NCBI GenBank assembly: GCA_002425935.1
Contig: DINE01000027.1
Span: 56,134-120,133, forward strand
DNA length: 64,000 nt
Origin: Bacteroidales bacterium UBA5548
GTDB lineage: Bacteria > Bacteroidota > Bacteroidia > Bacteroidales > UBA932
Reading direction: 5' to 3'
Below the pieces are notes generated by a model. That model ran no database searches and had not been told where the DNA came from. It saw only the letters and a program-made list of their open reading frames with translations. Positions 52,597-60,921 of the stretch are shown here, piece after piece. Made by a program: the position numbers and the translations under genes. The number at the start of each line of letters is the position of its first letter. Position 1 is the stretch's first letter.

Positions 52597-53187
52597 TTAT
52601 GCCTTTTTAATATTTCTGGATGCAGCATTAAGAATATGACCCGGAATTATCAGCATGATTACAGCAAACAGTGAAAAAATCAATATCTGGTTTAATCCGC
52701 TTACCATTAATAATGCAAAACTTAGTAATATGCCCAGAAATCCGGATGCTATTATCGGCTTAAACTTAATAATGAGCCCACTCATTGCCACCCCCGTATT
52801 TATAAGCAAAGCCATCGTAAATAGCATTGGGAAAGCATTATAATCAATAAACATATACAGTGAGAGCAATCCTGCTGCAACTCCTGTTACAATCCAAATC
52901 TTTCCTATGATTCTGCCTGCGAAAGAGACTGCTCCTTTGTCCCTTTTTTTCAGAAGGTAGATCATAGATGGATATCCTACGGCAGGAATTGCAAACCAAA
53001 GCCATTGAACTCTATGGTCACCTGTTTCACGTAATAAAAAATAGATTGCAAGAGATGCAAATAGCCATACATAGCCCCAAAGTAAATAGATACTTCCGCC
53101 ATCTCTTTCCAGATTGTTTTTTGTCTCCTTAATCATTTTAGTGATTAGTTCCAGACTTTCGCTTTGTGTTAATTTTTTGTCTTCCAT
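52597..53187 (-). CDS. Six-helix membrane protein in operon with a regulator
   Basis: From the ATG at 53187 the product has 196 residues: a charged N-terminus (MEDKKLTQSESLELITKMIKETKNNLERDGG) and about six hydrophobic segments (IYLLWGYVWLFASLAIYFLL, VGYPSMIYLLKK, IIASGFLGILLSFALLMVSG). Proteins of this shape are often encoded next to winged-helix regulators in Bacteroidota, as here. Function is unknown. Confidence 0.78.
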   Translation of the reverse strand: MEDKKLTQSESLELITKMIKETKNNLERDGGSIYLLWGYVWLFASLAIYFLLRETGDHRVQWLWFAIPAVGYPSMIYLLKKRDKGAVSFAGRIIGKIWIVTGVAAGLLSLYMFIDYNAFPMLFTMALLINTGVAMSGLIIKFKPIIASGFLGILLSFALLMVSGLNQILIFSLFAVIMLIIPGHILNAASRNIKKA

Positions 53188-53335
53188 GATTTTAATAATA
53201 ATTGTTAATATAAATAAGTTTAAAATGTAAACCAAAATGTCCCAAAAATTGTGCACTACTCTTAATGCACGGTGCAAATGTAAACAAGTTTATGTTATAA
53301 ACCAAATTATTTTTAATACTTCATCAATATTATTA

Positions 53336-53343
53336 TAACTTTG
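53336..53343 (+). promoter_or_regulatory. Candidate -7 box for the SMR exporter gene
   Basis: TAACTTTG matches TAnnTTTG and ends 14 bases before the ATG at 53358, so the leader would be very short. No riboswitch-like structure is visible upstream. Confidence 0.4.
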
Positions 53344-53357
53344 CCGCTATAGTTAAG

Positions 53358-53681
53358 ATGGATTGGATTATACTGATAATAGCGGGCTTGTTTGAAGCCG
53401 CTTTTGCTTTTTGCCTAGGAAAGGCAAAACTTAGTTCCGGTTTAGAAATGTATCTGTGGTACGCAGGATTTCTTGTTGCACTTATTATAAGTATGGGTTT
53501 GCTTATAAAAGCAACTCAAACTTTACCAATTGGAACCGCTTATGCTGTATGGACAGGAATTGGCGCTGTTGGAACTGTTCTTATCGGAATATTTGTCTTT
53601 AAAGAGCCTGCCACTTTTCTGCGGCTGTTCTTTCTTTCTACATTGATTTTTTCAATTATTGGGATAAAATCGATAGCCTAA
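53358..53681 (+). CDS. SMR-family exporter (SugE/Gdx-like)
   Basis: A 107-residue four-helix small multidrug-resistance protein. MDWIILIIAGLFEAAFAFCLGKAK carries the essential Glu14. PIGTAYAVWTGIGAVGTVLIGIFVFKE is the SugE/Gdx signature. Characterised Gdx proteins export guanidinium in exchange for protons, and some Qac-like members export quaternary amines. The sequence favours the Gdx type. No guanidine riboswitch is recognised upstream. Confidence 0.9.
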   Translation: MDWIILIIAGLFEAAFAFCLGKAKLSSGLEMYLWYAGFLVALIISMGLLIKATQTLPIGTAYAVWTGIGAVGTVLIGIFVFKEPATFLRLFFLSTLIFSIIGIKSIA

Positions 53682-53774
53682 TTAGTCTAACTCCTCTTTT
53701 AAATTTTTAACTTTACAATAAGTTGCCATTTTATTGTGACAACCGTCTCATTAAAAATTTTAACAATAGATGAT

Positions 53775-54527
53775 ATGGCACTTATTGAGGAGTTCGAAAA
53801 ACAGGGGGTGTGGCTTTTTAAATACAGAAGTTACCTTCCTCTCATAATAATATTTGCAGGAACAATATTATATCTAAGGATAGAGATCTATCCGGGTACT
53901 TTCTTTATTGAAGAGACCCCTCTTGAAAAGTATTATGAAATCCTATGCCTGTTATTGAGTTTAGCAGGGCTTGCTATTCGTGTATTTACCGTTGGTTATA
54001 CCCCAAAGAATACATCAGGTCGTAACACGAAGGAGCAACTGGCAGATAAGTTAAACACTACCGGGATTTATAGCATCGTTAGGCATCCACTGTATCTGGG
54101 CAATTTTTTAATGTGGCTTGGGGTAGCTGCGCTAACTGGCAATTTGTGGTTTATTTTCCTGTTTTGTCTGGTGTATTGGCTTTATTACGAAAGAATTATG
54201 TTTGCCGAAGAGCAATTTCTACGTAAAAAATTCGGGGATGTATATCTTGCATGGGCAATGAGAGTTCCTCCATTTATTCCAAAATTTTCCTATTATAAAA
54301 AACCGACACTTACTTTCAGCTGGAAAAAGGTTTTTAAACAAGAAAAGAATGGTTTGGCAGCACTGTTTCTCATTTTTTTTCTCTTAGATGCATCAGGAGA
54401 GATGATTGACAACCATAGAAAATTTAATTACATCTTTGTTGTTGGCTCAATTAGCTCATTAATTATGTATGCTGTATTAAAGTATCTGAAAAGACAGACG
54501 AAGTTTCTAAACGAAGATGATAGATAA
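53775..54527 (+). CDS. Isoprenylcysteine carboxyl methyltransferase-like membrane protein
   Basis: From the ATG at 53775 the protein has 250 residues with about six transmembrane segments. The core resembles the ICMT/PEMT family: LNTTGIYSIVRHPLYLGNFLMWLG (the RHPxYxG motif), AEEQFLRKKFGDVYLAWAMRVPPFIP. It probably methylates a membrane lipid or glycan. An upstream GTG start at 53736 is possible. There are no obvious partners. Confidence 0.83.
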   Translation: MALIEEFEKQGVWLFKYRSYLPLIIIFAGTILYLRIEIYPGTFFIEETPLEKYYEILCLLLSLAGLAIRVFTVGYTPKNTSGRNTKEQLADKLNTTGIYSIVRHPLYLGNFLMWLGVAALTGNLWFIFLFCLVYWLYYERIMFAEEQFLRKKFGDVYLAWAMRVPPFIPKFSYYKKPTLTFSWKKVFKQEKNGLAALFLIFFLLDASGEMIDNHRKFNYIFVVGSISSLIMYAVLKYLKRQTKFLNEDDR

Positions 54528-54547
54528 CTAGGTTGACATTCTTTTAA

Positions 54548-55222
54548 TCAGCCCTTTTCAGCGATAAGAATTAATGCAGATTCCTGCATAATTTCTAGGT
54601 TTCTTCCGGATATAGAGATAATTTTATCCTGATGAAAAGAAGATAGTGTGTTAATAATACTCTCTTTTGAATAACCAAGTGCATCAGCCATCTCATCTCG
54701 TGTAAAAGGGATTTGCAGTTTGGCAGATTTATAGAGTTTGGAAAGAGTCAGCAGCAAAGTTGCAACAGCTCCGTTTACGTTTTTATGGCTCATTGTAATA
54801 AGAGTATGCACAACGCTGTTTGTCAGTTCTGACATAAGTTTTACTATGTACACTGCAAAATTCCCGTTTGTCTCAATAAGATTTTCAAAAACTTCTCTGT
54901 CAATAATTCTGACTGTTGTGTCTGTTATCGCAACAGCAGAAAATTCAAGCCGCTTTTTTACAAATGAGCACATAAGCCCTATAAAATCACCGCTCATTCC
55001 GAAGCTGAAAGTGGTGTCTCTTTCCCCGGTCTGGAAATTCAGTTTAGCAATACCCTCTTCTACAAAAATTATCTGAGAAGCAAGTGTCCCTTGTTTAATG
55101 ATTGTCTCCCCTCTTTTATAGGTTAGGATTTCAGAAGCATCAAAAATCCTGTTTTTTTCAACATCATTCAAGGAGTTCATCCAACTGTAAACTTCAATTC
55201 TCTTATGTGAGTCATCTTTCAT
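54548..55222 (-). CDS. Crp/Fnr family transcriptional regulator
   Basis: A 224-residue regulator from the ATG at 55222. The cyclic-nucleotide-binding-like domain has YKRGETIIKQGTLASQIIFVEEGIAKL and FSFGMSGDFIGLM. The C-terminal helix-turn-helix has TRDEMADALGYSKESIINTLSSFHQDKIISISG. The cNMP phosphate-binding loop is not conserved, and there are no N-terminal Fnr-type cysteines, so the effector is unknown. It is divergent from the OsmC gene with a palindrome between them. Confidence 0.92.
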   Translation of the reverse strand: MKDDSHKRIEVYSWMNSLNDVEKNRIFDASEILTYKRGETIIKQGTLASQIIFVEEGIAKLNFQTGERDTTFSFGMSGDFIGLMCSFVKKRLEFSAVAITDTTVRIIDREVFENLIETNGNFAVYIVKLMSELTNSVVHTLITMSHKNVNGAVATLLLTLSKLYKSAKLQIPFTRDEMADALGYSKESIINTLSSFHQDKIISISGRNLEIMQESALILIAEKG

Positions 55223-55280
55223 TGCAATCACTAATTCCTTAAAAATGCAATTTTACATCTTTTTTCATTAAAAACTACCT

Positions 55281-55303
55281 TTCGATTAATATCTTTCATC
55301 GAA
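55281..55303. promoter_or_regulatory. Possible Crp/Fnr operator between regulator and OsmC gene
   Basis: TTCGAT and ATCGAA form a perfect inverted repeat with 11 bases between the arms (23 bases in all). The dimensions suit a Crp/Fnr dimer. The site lies 11 bases before the -7 like box of the OsmC gene. Confidence 0.4.
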
Positions 55304-55313
55304 TAATCTGCTA

Positions 55314-55321
55314 TACTTTTG
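55314..55321 (+). promoter_or_regulatory. Candidate -7 box for the OsmC gene
   Basis: TACTTTTG lies 33 bases before the ATG at 55355. A TTTC at 55294, inside the palindrome, could serve as -33. Confidence 0.4.
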
Positions 55322-55354
55322 TTAAAAATTATAACTTTTTTAATCCAAATCATT

Positions 55355-55795
55355 ATGGCAGACATAAAATTCAGAGTTAAAGCTCATAGCGAAAATCAAG
55401 CGAAGACAATTGTTAAGGCAAGACAATTTCAAATAGTTGTTGACGAACCGGCAGATTTGGGCGGAACAGATACAGGCCCGAATCCGGTTGAGTATGTTCT
55501 GGCTGCATTTGCCGGATGCTTAAATGTAATGGCACATCTTGTAGCAAAAGAGATGAACTTCACTTTAAGAGGTGTAGAGATAGATTTAAGCGGAGATATT
55601 AATCCGGCTCGTCTTTTTGGGATGAGTTATGACGAAAGGGCAGGTTACAAGCAGATTGTAGTAAGAATAAAACCTGATTGTGATGCGGATGACGCTACTC
55701 TTGCAAAGTGGGCAGAGGCAATTGAAAACAGGTGTCCTGTAAGTGACAATCTGCAAAATGCCACTCCTGTTAAAATTGAGGTGAAGAAAAAATAA
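55355..55795 (+). CDS. OsmC family peroxiredoxin-like protein
   Basis: A 146-residue protein from the ATG at 55355. ADLGGTDTGPNPVEYVLAAFAGCLNVMAHLVAKEM contains the first redox Cys (FAGC), and ENRCPVSDNL contains the second. OsmC/Ohr proteins reduce organic hydroperoxides with thiols. The combination with a divergent Crp/Fnr gene suggests stress-responsive expression. It is followed by a strong terminator. Confidence 0.92.
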   Translation: MADIKFRVKAHSENQAKTIVKARQFQIVVDEPADLGGTDTGPNPVEYVLAAFAGCLNVMAHLVAKEMNFTLRGVEIDLSGDINPARLFGMSYDERAGYKQIVVRIKPDCDADDATLAKWAEAIENRCPVSDNLQNATPVKIEVKKK

Positions 55796-55817
55796 ACATT
55801 TAATAAATATGATATTG

Positions 55818-55847
55818 AAAGGCTGCATTCACATTAATGCAGCCTTT
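55818..55847 (+). terminator. Intrinsic terminator after the OsmC gene
   Basis: AAAGGCTGCATT and AATGCAGCCTTT form a perfect 12-bp stem with a 6-base loop, followed by a T run. It lies 22 bases after the OsmC stop. Confidence 0.92.
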
Positions 55848-55851
55848 TTCT

Positions 55852-55859
55852 TAAATTTG
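55852..55859 (+). promoter_or_regulatory. Candidate -7 box for YiiX-like gene
   Basis: TAAATTTG follows immediately after the OsmC terminator and lies 40 bases before the ATG at 55900. No convincing -33 element is seen. Confidence 0.35.
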
Positions 55860-55899
55860 CAAAGAGACATACCTTCTTCCAATATTTGGACAAGATTAA

Positions 55900-56739
55900 A
55901 TGTCAATATTTATGCGACTAATTAAGAGAATATTATGGGCAGCGTTGGTAACCTTTATTGCCAGTATAATATTCTCTTTACTATTTCCGGGTAAGGTAAA
56001 GATAGTGGACAGTATAAGAATGTTTGCACAAAAACCGGTACTTAAGTGGGCAGGAAAAATAAAGATGGAAGATATTCCGATTATTGACAACCAGCCTAAA
56101 GAAGAGGGTGTTGATATAACTTATGATGAGCTACTTACCCATATATCTTCGTTATCGCCCGGAGCCATATTTTTTACTCGCACCCGTAATTACGCCCTAT
56201 CTGAGTTTATCCCCGGAATGTGGATGCACACAGGGATTTTTTTAGGTACCAAAAAGCAGGTTTTATCATCATTTAAAGGAGAGTCATTTTTAGGCAGACT
56301 CGACACACTAATGAATGATTCGGACATCTATGTTCTTGACAGTTATGCCGAAGGAGTTGATGTGAGGCCTTTCAGGGAGCTATCCAATATGCAGGAAAAA
56401 TCGTATCTCACCCATTTTGCTTCATTCTCTATTAAAGAGAACAAACAGGTGCAATCGCAAATTATTTCAAGCGGGTTAAATTATCTGGGAAGGGAGTACG
56501 ATTACGACTGGATAACAGAAGATGATGAGACAATATTCTGCTCCGAGTTGCTGTATCATGCTTTACAAGCTGTCGGGATAAATATTCAGGACCGAACCAC
56601 AACGGTAAGCCGTGAAATATTTACCCCCGACAACCTGTTTCAGTACCTCTTAAACAATTCAGGTAAAGATGAAATGTTCATCTACAACGGAACGGTTTTC
56701 AAGGGTAACGATACAACTCAGATACGTTTTCCTATATAG
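55900..56739 (+). CDS. YiiX/YebB-like (NlpC/P60-related) hydrolase
   Basis: A 279-residue protein with one N-terminal membrane anchor (LIKRILWAALVTFIASIIFSLLF). The catalytic domain is a permuted NlpC/P60-papain type: PGAIFFTRTRNYALSEFIPGMWMHTGIFLG carries the His, and YDYDWITEDDETIFCSELLYHAL carries the Cys. Relatives hydrolyse cell-wall peptide or lipid ester bonds. The substrate is unknown. Its last 22 bases overlap the convergent methyltransferase gene. Confidence 0.85.
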   Translation: MSIFMRLIKRILWAALVTFIASIIFSLLFPGKVKIVDSIRMFAQKPVLKWAGKIKMEDIPIIDNQPKEEGVDITYDELLTHISSLSPGAIFFTRTRNYALSEFIPGMWMHTGIFLGTKKQVLSSFKGESFLGRLDTLMNDSDIYVLDSYAEGVDVRPFRELSNMQEKSYLTHFASFSIKENKQVQSQIISSGLNYLGREYDYDWITEDDETIFCSELLYHALQAVGINIQDRTTTVSREIFTPDNLFQYLLNNSGKDEMFIYNGTVFKGNDTTQIRFPI

Positions 56740-57491
56740 AAAACATATCCGTAGAACTCTTTGTAGGTATTATACATCTTCTCTTCAAATATCATCTCTT
56801 CAATCAGCATTTCTGCTTTTCTTTCACCTCTGTATTTTTCGAGAAATTTTCTCTGCGCCTCACTCTGTGGTACATAAAAATGGTCTGTCCAACAGTTTTC
56901 GGGGATTATAAATGTGGCAACAGGAACATATCCCGCTGACTGCATCTGCATCACTTTATTAGGTATGGTATCAATCTGGTCATATGAGTTCATCCAAAAG
57001 GCTTCTATTTCGGAGGGTCTATCCGGGGTAAACCAGGATGCCTCTGAAACAGCGATATAACCTCCCTTCTTTAAGTATTTGCGCCACTCCTTAAGACCTC
57101 TTTCAAAACCAATATTGTAAATAGCTCCTTCTGACCAAATTAAATCCAACTCCTCCTCTTTAAAAGGCAGGTTGTCCATTGATCCTGTTACCCCTTTTAC
57201 CCTCTCTTCTAAAGCAAGTTGTTTAGAGTTGTTGTTGAAAATGTCTATAAATTTGGGGAAGAGATCTATACCTGTTATGTTACCGGGAAGGTTTTGAGCC
57301 AGAATCATGGTTTGCCCGCCTGTTCCGCAACCCAGGTCTACAATTTTTGAATCGGGGTTCATATTATCAATAAAGCTTGCCGCTTTGATTGTCATCTCGG
57401 GACTTCCGGGGCCTTGTCTCTCTACCTGAGAAAAATATTCACAAATTAGTTGGAATTCAAAGTCGTGTATAGTAATTGTTTGATTACTCAT
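56718..57491 (-). CDS. Class I SAM-dependent methyltransferase
   Basis: A 257-residue methyltransferase. The SAM-binding motif I is SKIVDLGCGTGGQTMILAQN, followed by ITGIDLFPKFIDIF, GSMDNLPFKEEELDLIWSEGAIYNIGFERGLKEW (motif II/III) and a C-terminal substrate domain. Small-molecule methylation is likely, with the acceptor unknown. It is convergent with the YiiX-like gene. Confidence 0.9.
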   Translation of the reverse strand: MSNQTITIHDFEFQLICEYFSQVERQGPGSPEMTIKAASFIDNMNPDSKIVDLGCGTGGQTMILAQNLPGNITGIDLFPKFIDIFNNNSKQLALEERVKGVTGSMDNLPFKEEELDLIWSEGAIYNIGFERGLKEWRKYLKKGGYIAVSEASWFTPDRPSEIEAFWMNSYDQIDTIPNKVMQMQSAGYVPVATFIIPENCWTDHFYVPQSEAQRKFLEKYRGERKAEMLIEEMIFEEKMYNTYKEFYGYVFYIGKRI

Positions 57492-57806
57492 GCTGTTAAA
57501 TTTATTTTGTTAACCCCCATTTAGGTGGAGGGTTCTTTGATTGATGTAAAATGAAAACAAATCAGGCAGTAGATTGCCTGAAAAATAGAATTATAACCTA
57601 TGACTTTTACGTCAAAGGTTATTTACCTCACCAGATCCGAATTAAATTTAAACATCCAAAGTTTTTAGATGGTGCAAAAGTAGAAAATATACACGAATAT
57701 GAAAAAATATTGCAACAATTTATTGTTAATGTTCGTCAGATTATATTGATAGCGTTATATTTGTTTTAGTAATTTCTTAATATATTAATCATTAAATCAG
57801 TCGAAC
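57492..57806. other. Intergenic region upstream of PEGA lipoprotein
   Basis: A stretch of 315 bases with a weak hairpin (AACCCCCA...TGGAGGGTT near 57513) and a TATATTTG box at 57756-57763, 44 bases before the next ATG. A 72-codon frame (57551-57769) has no recognisable similarity and is not counted as a gene. Confidence 0.5.
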
Positions 57807-58193
57807 ATGAAAAATTCACTCAAAAGAACCCTGACGATTTTCACATTGGTTTTATTAACATCGGTATTCTCGGGCTGCGCAACTCTTTTCGCACCAAAAA
57901 CACATCCGCTGGCTGTAAATTCTGACCCGTACGGAGCAGAGGTCTTTGTTAATGGCTTAAGAATGGGTGTAACTCCTCTTCAACTAAGCCTTAAGGCAGA
58001 CAAATCTTATACAATTGAATTCAGAAAAGAGGGTTACGAAACAATTACCAGTATTGTTAATACAAAAGTTGGCGTTGGTTGGGTAGTACTGGATGTGCTT
58101 GGTGGATTTATTCCTGTTATTATTGATGCAGCAACCGGTTCATGGAATAAACTGGACAAGGATAATGTTCATGTGTTTTTGGTAGGAAAATAG
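57807..58193 (+). CDS. PEGA-domain lipoprotein
   Basis: A 128-residue protein with a lipobox (VFSGC) after a 23-residue signal. A PEGA domain follows: HPLAVNSDPYGAEVFVNGLRMGVTPLQLSLKADKSYTIEFRKEGYE. A hydrophobic C-terminal region follows (GWVVLDVLGGFIPVIIDAATGSWNKL), a glycine-zipper-like tail seen in related small lipoproteins. It is probably an envelope protein with an unknown partner. Confidence 0.88.
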   Translation: MKNSLKRTLTIFTLVLLTSVFSGCATLFAPKTHPLAVNSDPYGAEVFVNGLRMGVTPLQLSLKADKSYTIEFRKEGYETITSIVNTKVGVGWVVLDVLGGFIPVIIDAATGSWNKLDKDNVHVFLVGK

Positions 58194-58225
58194 TTGAAAG
58201 AAATAATATTAAAGCCATTTTTAAC

Positions 58226-58233
58226 TACTTTTG
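58226..58233 (+). promoter_or_regulatory. Candidate -7 box for the nitroreductase gene
   Basis: TACTTTTG matches TAnnTTTG and lies 28 bases before the ATG at 58261. Confidence 0.35.
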
Positions 58234-58260
58234 AGCGATTTTTTAACTCAAATTCTAAAA

Positions 58261-59181
58261 ATGGCAATTCCAACAACAAGAACAGATGAAGTCTCTGTCA
58301 TTAATATTATTGATGACAGATGTATAGTGTGCGGCAAGTGTGTAGAGGTGTGTAAAGACTTCAGCCTTGATATTGTTGAGAAGAAGCTGGTAATTACGAC
58401 AAACCCTGTATTTGGCTGTGTAGGCTGCGGGCACTGCATGGCCATTTGCCCTGTTAATGCAATTGAAATTTCAGGACGGGAAATTTCGGCATCTGATTTG
58501 TTTGAGCTACCTCCTCCGGAGCATGCTGCATCTTTTGAGCAGTTAAGCGCACTGCTCAAACGCAGGAGAAGTTTGAGGGAATTTTCTGATAAAGAGGTGC
58601 CCAAAGAGATCATTGACAAAATCATCGAGGCTGCATCAACCTCACCTATGGGAGTTCCCCCAACCGATATAAATTTACTGGTTTTGGAAAGCAGAGATGC
58701 CGTTAAACGATTTACCGTAGATTTTTGTCAATATCTTAAGGGCATGAAGTGGTTTGTTTCTGAATGGTTTCTTAAGTTGATGAGACCTTTTTGGGGCAAG
58801 ACAAATGATCAGATGTTCAGAAAGTTCCTGCGACCAATGTTTAATATCTTTACAAGTAAAATGGACGAGAATATTAACTTGGTAACATATGATGCTCCTC
58901 TTGCAATCTATTTTTACGGCTCACCATTCTCAGACCCTGCAGATCCGATTGTTGCCGCGACGGTAGCAATGTATGCCGGCGAAGCACTTGGGCTTGGAAC
59001 ATGTATGATTGGTAGCGTACATCCACTCATCCAAAACGGGAAAAAGGCAGAGATATTCAGAGATAAATATGGTATAAAGTACAAAAGCAAAGAGGGGCTG
59101 ATTGTGTTATTCGGATATCCAAAGGTGCGGTACAAAAAAGGTATAACCCGCTCATTTGCATCTGTTACAAAAGTGAATTAA
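58261..59181 (+). CDS. Ferredoxin-nitroreductase fusion protein
   Basis: A 306-residue protein. Residues 21-63 form a two-[4Fe-4S] ferredoxin domain (Cys21, 24, 27, 31 in CIVCGKCVEVC and Cys53, 56, 59, 63 in CVGCGHCMAIC). Residues about 90-306 are a nitroreductase (LLKRRRSLREFSDKEVP, AASTSPMGVPPTDINLLVL, GEALGLGTCMIGS, IVLFGYPKVRYKK) that binds FMN. Electrons from ferredoxin centres would reduce flavin and then a nitro or other substrate. An earlier ATG (58231) would add ten residues. Confidence 0.9.
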   Translation: MAIPTTRTDEVSVINIIDDRCIVCGKCVEVCKDFSLDIVEKKLVITTNPVFGCVGCGHCMAICPVNAIEISGREISASDLFELPPPEHAASFEQLSALLKRRRSLREFSDKEVPKEIIDKIIEAASTSPMGVPPTDINLLVLESRDAVKRFTVDFCQYLKGMKWFVSEWFLKLMRPFWGKTNDQMFRKFLRPMFNIFTSKMDENINLVTYDAPLAIYFYGSPFSDPADPIVAATVAMYAGEALGLGTCMIGSVHPLIQNGKKAEIFRDKYGIKYKSKEGLIVLFGYPKVRYKKGITRSFASVTKVN

Positions 59182-59232
59182 AATTACTACTTCTGATTAT
59201 ATTATATAAAATTAAAGTTACCAGCACCGGAA

Positions 59233-59790
59233 ATGTCACAAATTATTGAACTGATATTGTTAGCAATAGGGCTTTCATTCGATACTTTTGCGGTATCTAT
59301 TTCTACAGGCTTGGCCAATAGTAATATAAAGTTTTTACAGGGAGTCAGGGTTGCATTAGTCCTGGCCTTTTTCCAGACACTCATGCCTCTTCTGGGGTGG
59401 TTTGGAGGAGTTCAGTTAGGCAAGCTCTTTTCTGAGATTGATCACTGGATTGCCTTCGGGCTGCTTTTTCTGCTTGGACTGAAAATGATTGCAGATACAT
59501 TTAAACACGACGAGGAGAGGAAGATAAATCATCAGATGTTAACGGTTCTTATTTACCTTGGACTGGCAACCAGTATGGATGCACTTGTAGTTGGAGTAAG
59601 CCTTGCGCTGATTAGTACCAGAATTATTCTGGCTTTGGCAATTATTGGGTTCACTACATTCATGGCAGCAATGATTGGTATGCTGCTGGGTAAAAATGCA
59701 ACAGGTAAACTCGGGAAGAAGGTAGAGGTGCTGGGAGGTTTGATACTCATAGGAATCGGAGTAAAAATATTAATTGAACATATAGGATAA
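59233..59790 (+). CDS. mntP: Manganese efflux pump MntP
   Basis: A 185-residue membrane protein with six helices and two related halves. The motif GLSFDTFAVSISTGLAN near the N-terminus and LATSMDALVVGVSLAL in the second half carry the conserved Asp residues. MntP exports Mn2+. The upstream gap is only about 50 bases and shows no yybP-ykoY riboswitch. Confidence 0.95.
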   Translation: MSQIIELILLAIGLSFDTFAVSISTGLANSNIKFLQGVRVALVLAFFQTLMPLLGWFGGVQLGKLFSEIDHWIAFGLLFLLGLKMIADTFKHDEERKINHQMLTVLIYLGLATSMDALVVGVSLALISTRIILALAIIGFTTFMAAMIGMLLGKNATGKLGKKVEVLGGLILIGIGVKILIEHIG

Positions 59791-59791
59791 A

Positions 59792-60907
59792 ATGATTTTT
59801 AAAAAGATGGTTTTACTTACTCTGGCACTATTATTCGTCATTATTCTGGCTCTCTTTACAATATTACTACTGAACAGCTCCGGAAAACCACAACAGTTAA
59901 GAGAGAGTAACGGAGTGATTGTTGAAGGTAGCATATCGGAGAGAGTTTTTGCTGAAATTGGGGGAGTGAAACAGGGGATGTTTATCAGAAGTAAGAGCGC
60001 AGATAATCCGGTTTTACTATATCTACACGGAGGCCCCTCTTTTTCAAACTATTTTCTAATTGAGAAGTACAATCCTGGCCTGGAAGAGTTTTTTACTGTT
60101 TGCTATTGGGAGCAGAGAGGAGGGGGGCTCTCATTTACACCTGAAGTGACAAAAGAGAGCATCACATATGCTCAGCTTGCATCAGATGCAATTGAGGTTA
60201 CAAATTACCTTCGATTGCGCTTTGGAAAAGATAAGATATACCTCTTTGCCCACTCAGGAGGTACTCCGGTAGCACTCAAAGCAATAACCGATCATCCGGA
60301 GCTATTTCACGCATATATTGCAATGGCTCAGATTACTAATCAGGCTCAATCAGAAAAGATTGCGTATGAATACATGGTTGCTGACGCTTCAAAAACGGGT
60401 GATAAAAGAGCACTAAAGCAGCTGCAGAGGTATTCACACGTTAAAGATGGAGAGGATATTCTTAAGTTTTTTAAATCTCCGGCAAGAGATAACTATATGC
60501 ACAAAATGGGAATAGGCACTATGCATAAGATGAGGTCGGTTTTCTCAGGAGTTTTTTTGCCTGTCTGGATGTGTAAAGCCTATACACTCAAAGAGAAATT
60601 TAATATATGGATGTCAAAGATTACATTTTTACCAAAAACAGACATCCATAGAGAGACCATTGAGACAGATTTTGCCTCTTTATACAATGAGATTAAAATT
60701 CCTGTTTACTTCTTTTGCGGTGCTCATGATTTAACCGTTAATACCGCATTGACAAAGGAGTATTATGAAAAACTCATTGCCCCCGAAAAGGCATTCTATC
60801 TTTTTGAAAACTCTGCCCACAGTCCTCTTTTTGAAGAGCCCGAAAAAGTTATGAAGATCATAAAAGAAGAGGTTCTAAACAATAATAAAAGGCAGAAAAA
60901 TGACTGA
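59792..60907 (+). CDS. Alpha/beta hydrolase, proline iminopeptidase-like
   Basis: A 371-residue protein with an N-terminal hydrophobic anchor (KMVLLTLALLFVIILALFTILLL). The catalytic domain has LLYLHGGPSFSNYFLIEKY and YWEQRGGGLS (oxyanion region), the nucleophile Ser in FAHSGGTPVAL, the Asp in FCGAHDLTVN and the His in ENSAHSPLFEEPEKV. It resembles proline iminopeptidase-type hydrolases. It begins 1 base after mntP. Confidence 0.88.
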   Translation: MIFKKMVLLTLALLFVIILALFTILLLNSSGKPQQLRESNGVIVEGSISERVFAEIGGVKQGMFIRSKSADNPVLLYLHGGPSFSNYFLIEKYNPGLEEFFTVCYWEQRGGGLSFTPEVTKESITYAQLASDAIEVTNYLRLRFGKDKIYLFAHSGGTPVALKAITDHPELFHAYIAMAQITNQAQSEKIAYEYMVADASKTGDKRALKQLQRYSHVKDGEDILKFFKSPARDNYMHKMGIGTMHKMRSVFSGVFLPVWMCKAYTLKEKFNIWMSKITFLPKTDIHRETIETDFASLYNEIKIPVYFFCGAHDLTVNTALTKEYYEKLIAPEKAFYLFENSAHSPLFEEPEKVMKIIKEEVLNNNKRQKND

Positions 60908-60921
60908 TTTTACGTTTTTAG

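Noticed and set aside
53188..53357. Guanidine riboswitch upstream of the SugE/Gdx-like exporter
   Set aside because: The gap has no recognisable guanidine-I fold or paired ACGR hairpins, and the likely promoter lies about 15 bases before the start codon, leaving no room for a leader.
57551..57769. Possible 72-residue gene
   Set aside because: No family resemblance, no ribosome-binding or promoter logic, and an AT-rich composition typical of chance frames.
59182..59232. Manganese (yybP-ykoY) riboswitch before mntP
   Set aside because: Only about 50 bases are available, too short for this riboswitch, and no motif is visible.
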